Assembly (NCBI GenBank): GCA_023397655.1
Contig: JAEWTW010000019.1
Location: 62,001 to 126,000, forward strand
Direction of reading: 5' to 3'
From: Bacillota bacterium
GTDB lineage: Bacteria; Bacillota; Clostridia; Christensenellales; SZUA-584
Length of the DNA stretch: 64,000 bases
Under the pieces are notes generated by a model, which made no database searches, was not told the DNA's origin, and worked only from the letters and a program-made list of their open reading frames with translations. Below, piece after piece: positions 59,677 through 64,000 of this stretch. Position 1 is the first letter of the stretch; every line of letters starts with the position of its first letter. The translations under genes and the position numbers were made by a program.

Positions 59677-60582
59677 TTATTCCGCAACAATGCTGCGCGA
59701 ACCGGTGATACCGAAGAAGTCCTTGAGGACCCAGCGCGTCCGCTGATAGCAGGCTTCCTGCGCTTTCTTCACGTCGCCGGTCTCCTTCATCGCCACCTCG
59801 TATGGCTGGCGAATCTCGGTGCCCACGTTGATCTTCGGAATGCCATTCTGGATCGCCGCAAGTATGTCGGCTTGCTTGATACCCGAGCCGCCGTGCAGCA
59901 CCAGCGGAAGGCCGGTGGCTTCACGGAGCTTTTTCAAATGCTCAATGTTGAGCCGCGCTTCCGGTTTCTTCTGATCCTTCAGAGCGCCGGATATCGCGCC
60001 GTGGATGTTGCCCACCGCAACGGACAGCCAGTCGCAGCCGGATTCAGCCGCAAAGCGTTTCGCTTCGTCCAAACGGGTAAAGCCTTCGCCGGACGCGAAT
60101 ATCTCCTCATACGGCTTCATCGGGCCGGATTCGTGCCCCAGCACCGCGCCCAGCTCCGCCTCGCAGACGATGCCCGCTGCGTGCGCCAGCTCAGCCACTT
60201 TTGCCGTCGCTTCGATGTTGCCGACGAGGTCCAGACGCGACGCGTCCACCATCACCGACTGATACCCAAGTTCGATGGCTTCCTTGATGATGGAAACATA
60301 GTCCACCTCAAGATGATCTTCGTCGATCACCGGTACATGGTCCAAATGCAGCCGCACATGCTTCGGGTCATTAAACTTCATGAACTCGTCGCGAACGGCT
60401 TTGAGACTCTTCGCCTCAAATTTTTCCCACTCCAAACGGGCCACCTGCACCAGCGCAAATGAATCCTCATCCGCAACGGCCTGAATAATAGCTTCGGCCA
60501 TCGGCAGATAAGGCACGTTGAACGCCGGAACCACAATGCCCGCTTTTAGAGCTTTCCCAACAATCTCTCCAGTTTTTATCAT
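59677..60582 (-). CDS. Class II aldolase (ketose-bisphosphate type)
   Basis: 301 residues. Zinc and substrate sites: LHLDHVPVI near 80, VGNIHGAISG near 190 and LHGGSG near 227, then NVGTEIRQPY. It differs clearly from the other aldolase (19631) and probably cleaves the phosphorylated ketose made by the FGGY kinase. CGGAGG precedes ATG 60582. About 180 bases separate it from the deoR gene, so it may have its own promoter. Confidence 0.9.
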   Translation of the reverse strand: MIKTGEIVGKALKAGIVVPAFNVPYLPMAEAIIQAVADEDSFALVQVARLEWEKFEAKSLKAVRDEFMKFNDPKHVRLHLDHVPVIDEDHLEVDYVSIIKEAIELGYQSVMVDASRLDLVGNIEATAKVAELAHAAGIVCEAELGAVLGHESGPMKPYEEIFASGEGFTRLDEAKRFAAESGCDWLSVAVGNIHGAISGALKDQKKPEARLNIEHLKKLREATGLPLVLHGGSGIKQADILAAIQNGIPKINVGTEIRQPYEVAMKETGDVKKAQEACYQRTRWVLKDFFGITGSRSIVAE

Positions 60583-60763
60583 TGAATATCCTCCGCGAAT
60601 ATTATTGGACGGAATTTCTGCAAATCCATTATAACCCGATACTGCCCAAAACACAACGCCTATTAAATTGTGTTATGTCATATGTCACTAATTATAATCA
60701 AATAAAGAGCTGACCGGCAAGCCGGCAGCTTAAATGAACGTTTTAGCGGTTCTACCGTCATGG

Positions 60764-61555
60764 TTATATCCGTGCAATCTCCACGTTGACGCCCATGCGG
60801 CTGAGCTCCGTATGAATGTCTTCCGGCAGCCCGTCGTCCGTAATCACAAGATCGATTTGTGAGAAGTCGGCGAACTTTACAAACGAGGCTTTGCCGAATT
60901 TGGAGCTGTCCGCCAGCAGTATCACCTCGTCCGCAGCGGCGACCAGCCCCTGCTTCACCTGCGCCTGCTCGATGTTGGGCGTGGTGATGCCGCGTGATAA
61001 ATGCACGCCATTGGCCGCCATGAAGCTGCGGTCCACATTCAGGCCCTTGATGGACTCGAGCGCCAGCGCCCCCACCGTACTGTGAAAGTTGCGCCGCACC
61101 ATGCCGCCCGTGAGTATCGTGTCGATCTCCGAGAACTTCTCCAGATACGCCGCGATCTGCAGGTCGTTCGTCACCACCTTGATGTCCTTGTTGGGGGCGA
61201 TCAGCTTGGTCAGCTCGAACATCGTGGTGCCGGTGTCGATGGCGATGATGTCGCTGTCCTGCACGTATTTGGCCGCCGCCCGGCAGATGGCCGCCTTCTT
61301 GTCGATGTTCTCGACTTCCTTCTGGTAGGAGTTCAGCTCGAAGCTGGCTTTGCGGTTGCTGATGGCTCCTCCGTGCGTGCGTTTTAGCAGTCCGGCAAAC
61401 TCCAGCTCCCGCAGGTCGTTGCGAATGGTGGCAGGCGATACGGAAAAACGCTCGCACAGCTCCGCCACTGTGGTTTTCACTTCCTTGTTGATCAGATCAA
61501 CGATCAGATGCTTGCGCTCCTCGGCGAAAATGTTCTCCTCCGTCTTTTTGTTCAA
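60764..61555 (-). CDS. DeoR/GlpR family regulator
   Basis: 263 residues. The N-terminal HTH is plain (TTVAELCERFSVSPATIRND near 30-49) and the C-terminal sugar-phosphate sensor domain has IDTGTTMFELTK near 96 and LADSSKFGKASFVKF near 210. The start is TTG 61555, overlapping the kinase stop (TTGA). It probably senses the phosphorylated sugar and represses the operon. Position just after the kinase fits. Confidence 0.9.
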   Translation of the reverse strand: MNKKTEENIFAEERKHLIVDLINKEVKTTVAELCERFSVSPATIRNDLRELEFAGLLKRTHGGAISNRKASFELNSYQKEVENIDKKAAICRAAAKYVQDSDIIAIDTGTTMFELTKLIAPNKDIKVVTNDLQIAAYLEKFSEIDTILTGGMVRRNFHSTVGALALESIKGLNVDRSFMAANGVHLSRGITTPNIEQAQVKQGLVAAADEVILLADSSKFGKASFVKFADFSQIDLVITDDGLPEDIHTELSRMGVNVEIARI

Positions 61556-63069
61556 CCCGCAAACCCTTCCTTCATATAGACTTTATGAAGCAGCTCGATG
61601 ACGTCCTTGTATACCTCGAAATAGGGCGTATATCGCACATGCCTGCCCATATCCGGCTGGACCGTACTATCGATCTTGGTCACCTTGAGTATCGGTTCCT
61701 CGATGCTGCTGAACAAGCCCACGCCGTAGCCCGCAATCACCGCCGAGCCGATCAACGCGCTGTCCGATGCCTTCAGTCTGGCCACCGGCACGCCCAGCAC
61801 GTCGCTCTTGATGGAGAGGAACAGCGGGCTCTTCGCGCCGCCGCCGATGGCGTAAACCGATTTTAAGTCCGCGCCGGGGTACAGCTTGCCCGCCACTTCC
61901 TGATAATACCGGTATTCATAGGCGATGCTTTCCATGATGGCCCGCCACATATGCGCGCGCTTGTGCGTGAACTTCAGGCCCACCCAGCTGCCACGCACGT
62001 ACGGGTCGTTGGGCGTCACGCGCCCGCCGAAGTGCGGGATGAATACCAGCCCGTCCGAACCGGGGCTTAAGTCCTTCGCCTCTGCCGACAGATCGTCGTA
62101 GCTCATGCCGCTGTTTCCCGTCAGCTCATCGCGGAACCACCGCAGGCACAGCCCGCCGCCGTTGATGTACGCCAGCGGCTGCCAGCCCCCGTCGATGACG
62201 GAGCGCATCTGCACGAACGTTCCCGTTTCCAGATCCGGCTGGAAGCTGTCGGCGAAGAAGCTGAACACCGAAGCAGTGCCGCCCACGTCGTAAGCCATGC
62301 CGGGGCGTATGATGCCTGCGCCCAGCGCCGTAGCGGCCTGGTCGCCCGAGCCCGCCACCACCGGCATGCCCTCTTTGAGGCCGGTCAGCACCGCGAAATC
62401 CTTGGTTACCTTGCCCACCACATCATATGGGGCTTTGATAAGCGGCATCTTGTCTCTGTCGATGCCGAACGGCTCCATCAGCTCGTCCGCCCATGTCTTG
62501 TTCAGGTTGTCGCAAAAGCCAGTGAAGTGCAGGTTGGTATAATCGATGTAGGCCTCATCCGCTTTCAGACCGCACATCCGGCCGATCACGTAAATATGAG
62601 GCTCCACATATTTCGCCGTGTTGGCGTAAACGTCCGGGTGTTCATTTTTCCACCAGACGATCTTGGGGCCGTGATCGTACGTCACCGGCGCGCCTGTCAG
62701 CTCAATCGTGCGCCTGCCGATGCGTTCCTTCATCACGCCCATGTATTTCTCGCAGCGGACGTCCAGCCATGAGTCATAGTACGTGGACGCGTTCCAGTCC
62801 CGGTCGATGCCCATGATGCCGGACATCTGGCCGTCGATACCGACCGAAACGATATCAGCGGGGTTCACGCCGGACTGCGCCACCACTGCCTTGATGGTGT
62901 CCACCACCGAAGCGAACAGCTCGTCCGGGTCCTGCTGCACCTCGCCCGGATTCGGGCTGATGAGGTTGGACTGCACAAAGCTGGTGGCCAGCTCATTCAG
63001 CGCCTCGTCGAACAGCGCTGTTTTGGTGCCCTGTGTGCCCATGTCGATCGCGATCACGTATTTGCTCAT
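61552..63069 (-). CDS. FGGY family carbohydrate kinase
   Basis: 505 residues. N-terminal ATP/phosphate motif AIDMGTQGTKTALFDE and the second-domain signatures AGSGDQAATALGAGI near 265 and YAIGGGAKSPLFLSIKSDVL near 420 define the xylulokinase-like group. It phosphorylates a ketose, type unknown. GAAGGAGG precedes ATG 63069. That ribosome site lies at the edge of a 142-base tandem duplication, so a second copy of it lies upstream. Confidence 0.9.
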   Translation of the reverse strand: MSKYVIAIDMGTQGTKTALFDEALNELATSFVQSNLISPNPGEVQQDPDELFASVVDTIKAVVAQSGVNPADIVSVGIDGQMSGIMGIDRDWNASTYYDSWLDVRCEKYMGVMKERIGRRTIELTGAPVTYDHGPKIVWWKNEHPDVYANTAKYVEPHIYVIGRMCGLKADEAYIDYTNLHFTGFCDNLNKTWADELMEPFGIDRDKMPLIKAPYDVVGKVTKDFAVLTGLKEGMPVVAGSGDQAATALGAGIIRPGMAYDVGGTASVFSFFADSFQPDLETGTFVQMRSVIDGGWQPLAYINGGGLCLRWFRDELTGNSGMSYDDLSAEAKDLSPGSDGLVFIPHFGGRVTPNDPYVRGSWVGLKFTHKRAHMWRAIMESIAYEYRYYQEVAGKLYPGADLKSVYAIGGGAKSPLFLSIKSDVLGVPVARLKASDSALIGSAVIAGYGVGLFSSIEEPILKVTKIDSTVQPDMGRHVRYTPYFEVYKDVIELLHKVYMKEGFAG

Positions 63070-63071
63070 GT

Positions 63072-63354
63072 TGCCTCCTTCGTCGGCTTGGCGGTAAACT
63101 TCGTTTTCCGCCATTTTTTCTGGCTTTGTTCGCTTCGCCTTGTTCCTCGCACTGCGTGCTCGAAACTTCGCAAAGCCACAAGGAGTGGGCTGCGCGGGCT
63201 AAGCCCGCCTTGCTGCCTCCTTCGTCGGCTTGGCGGTAAACTTCGTTTTCCGCCATTTTTCTGGTTTTGTTCGCTTCGCCTTGTTCCTCGCACTACGTGC
63301 TCGAAACTTCGCAAAGCCACAAGGAGTGGGCTGCGCGGGCTAAGCCCGCCTTGC
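63072..63354. repeat. Tandem 142-base duplication at the kinase start
   Basis: Two head-to-tail copies, 63072-63213 and 63214-63354, nearly identical (a lost T and a few substitutions). Each contains the kinase ribosome site region and a GCGGGCTTAGCCCGC-type palindrome. No gene lies between the kinase and the next dehydrogenase in this 309-base space. Confidence 0.8.
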
Positions 63355-63378
63355 CCACTTATTTTATATATATCAGTT

Positions 63379-64000
63379 TTACATACGTATGACGTTTTTC
63401 AACCCGATCGCCTTCTCTGCCTGCTCAAACGCCTTATGGATGTCTTTGAGTTCAAACGTGCTGGTCACAAGATCCTTCACGTTCAGCAGCCCGTCGCCGA
63501 TGAAACCGAGCGTTTTGCGGAAGTGCGTGATGCTTGCGCGCGTGCTGCCCGTCACAATCAGCTGCCTGTAGTGTATAAGATTCGTTTTAATCTCCACATT
63601 TTCCTTGTTTTTGGGAAGCCCGCCGAAGAAATTGATGCGGCCGCCGTAATCCATCAGCTCCAGCGACATCTGCTGCACCGAAGGCACCGGGCACGCCGTG
63701 ATGCAGACGTCCAGCCCGTCGTACGTGTTCGCGAATATGAATTCCTTCAGGTTGTCGCCGTGGTACGTGATCGCGCGGGGTTCCATCGCTTTCACCGCGG
63801 CAAGCCGTTCTTCCGACAGGTCGTTCACAAACACTTTGCCCGCGCCCGCCATCAGTGCCAGCTTGACGTGCATGATGCCGATGGGGCCCGCGCCCACCAC
63901 CAGTACGGTGTCGCCCGGGCGGATGTTGCACATCTGCGAGCCGTTGTACGCGCAGGAGAGCGCTTCGTTGATCGCCGCTTCGTCGAACGACACGCTGTCC
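63379..64000 (-). CDS. Zinc-type alcohol dehydrogenase, partial
   Basis: The final 207 residues of an MDR dehydrogenase. Its start lies beyond the right edge. The NAD site VLVVGAGPIGIMHVKLA and LSEERLAAVKAME are visible, then a C-terminal part resembling sorbitol or threonine dehydrogenases. The zinc ligands are outside the window. It is upstream of the kinase in the same direction and probably makes the ketose the kinase uses. Confidence 0.85.
   Translation of the reverse strand, partial: DSVSFDEAAINEALSCAYNGSQMCNIRPGDTVLVVGAGPIGIMHVKLALMAGAGKVFVNDLSEERLAAVKAMEPRAITYHGDNLKEFIFANTYDGLDVCITACPVPSVQQMSLELMDYGGRINFFGGLPKNKENVEIKTNLIHYRQLIVTGSTRASITHFRKTLGFIGDGLLNVKDLVTSTFELKDIHKAFEQAEKAIGLKNVIRM

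Noticed and set aside
63072..63354. Direct repeats as attachment sites of an integrated element
   Set aside because: Copies are directly adjacent with nothing between them and no integrase is near.

Overview
The window looks like chromosomal DNA of an anaerobic, spore-forming, moderately GC-rich member of the Firmicutes (Clostridia). Grounds: a complete gerB-gerC-gerA germinant-receptor operon, a BclA-like collagen-repeat protein, AGGAGG-type ribosome binding sites before nearly every gene, PadR/DUF2812 and DUF6323/DUF6179/DUF6385 genes typical of Clostridia, and fermentative CoA-ester enzymes including an oxygen-sensitive 4-hydroxybutyryl-CoA dehydratase. I saw no rRNA, tRNA, CRISPR array, phage or transposase gene. 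The right edge cuts a zinc-type dehydrogenase. Genus cannot be fixed from sequence reading alone.

Layout. (1) 1-3.1 kb: envelope and membrane proteins. (2) 3.1-8.4 kb: two large TPR glycosyltransferases (one fused to a methyltransferase) around a small DUF6385 protein, possibly a surface glycosylation module. (3) 8.5-10.3 kb: a PadR repressor with a SEDS (FtsW/RodA-like) membrane protein. (4) 10.4-16 kb: a redox island: TlpA-like lipoprotein, a 48-aa CD1871A-type CXXC protein, a NapH-like ferredoxin membrane protein, a SatP-type transporter, and on the other strand a multiheme cytochrome c with a CcmF-like heme lyase. (5) 16.1-19.6 kb: ThpR, a HEAT-repeat protein, and the overlapping DUF6323 / 54-aa protein / DUF6179 cluster. 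(6) 19.6-23.5 kb: class II aldolase, 2-hydroxyacid dehydrogenase, methyltransferase and an RpiR regulator. (7) 23.6-27.4 kb: duplicated Gln/Asp-rich small proteins, an AEC transporter and the collagen-like protein. (8) 27.5-36.5 kb: PadR/DUF2812, a membrane MutS-like ATPase, lipoprotein, pirin, GNAT, ArsC-like protein and tandem Gfo/Idh/MocA oxidoreductases.

(9) 36.7-48.5 kb is one long minus-strand operon. A GntR regulator leads, followed by zinc alcohol dehydrogenase, 4-hydroxybutyrate dehydrogenase, 4-hydroxybutyryl-CoA dehydratase, 4-hydroxybutyrate CoA-transferase, split transketolase, thiolase, crotonase and 3-hydroxybutyryl-CoA dehydrogenase. Together these could convert 4-hydroxybutyrate via crotonyl-CoA to acetyl-CoA. 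A repeat-rich island with a frameshifted DUF559 endonuclease gene lies between crotonase and hbd. (10) 48.7-54.4 kb: a C45-type hydrolase diverging from gerBCA. (11) 54.4-64 kb: minus-strand sugar, polyol or sugar-acid catabolism genes (two MDR dehydrogenases, FGGY kinase, DeoR regulator, class II aldolase, shikimate-dehydrogenase-like protein, cupin phosphoglucose isomerase, 2-hydroxyacid dehydrogenase, KDPG aldolase) with a Gly/Cys-rich small protein between them.

Two dispersed hairpin repeat families run through the intergenic spaces. The least understood gene sets are the DUF6323/DUF6179 cluster, the DUF6385-glycosyltransferase group and the cytochrome c island.
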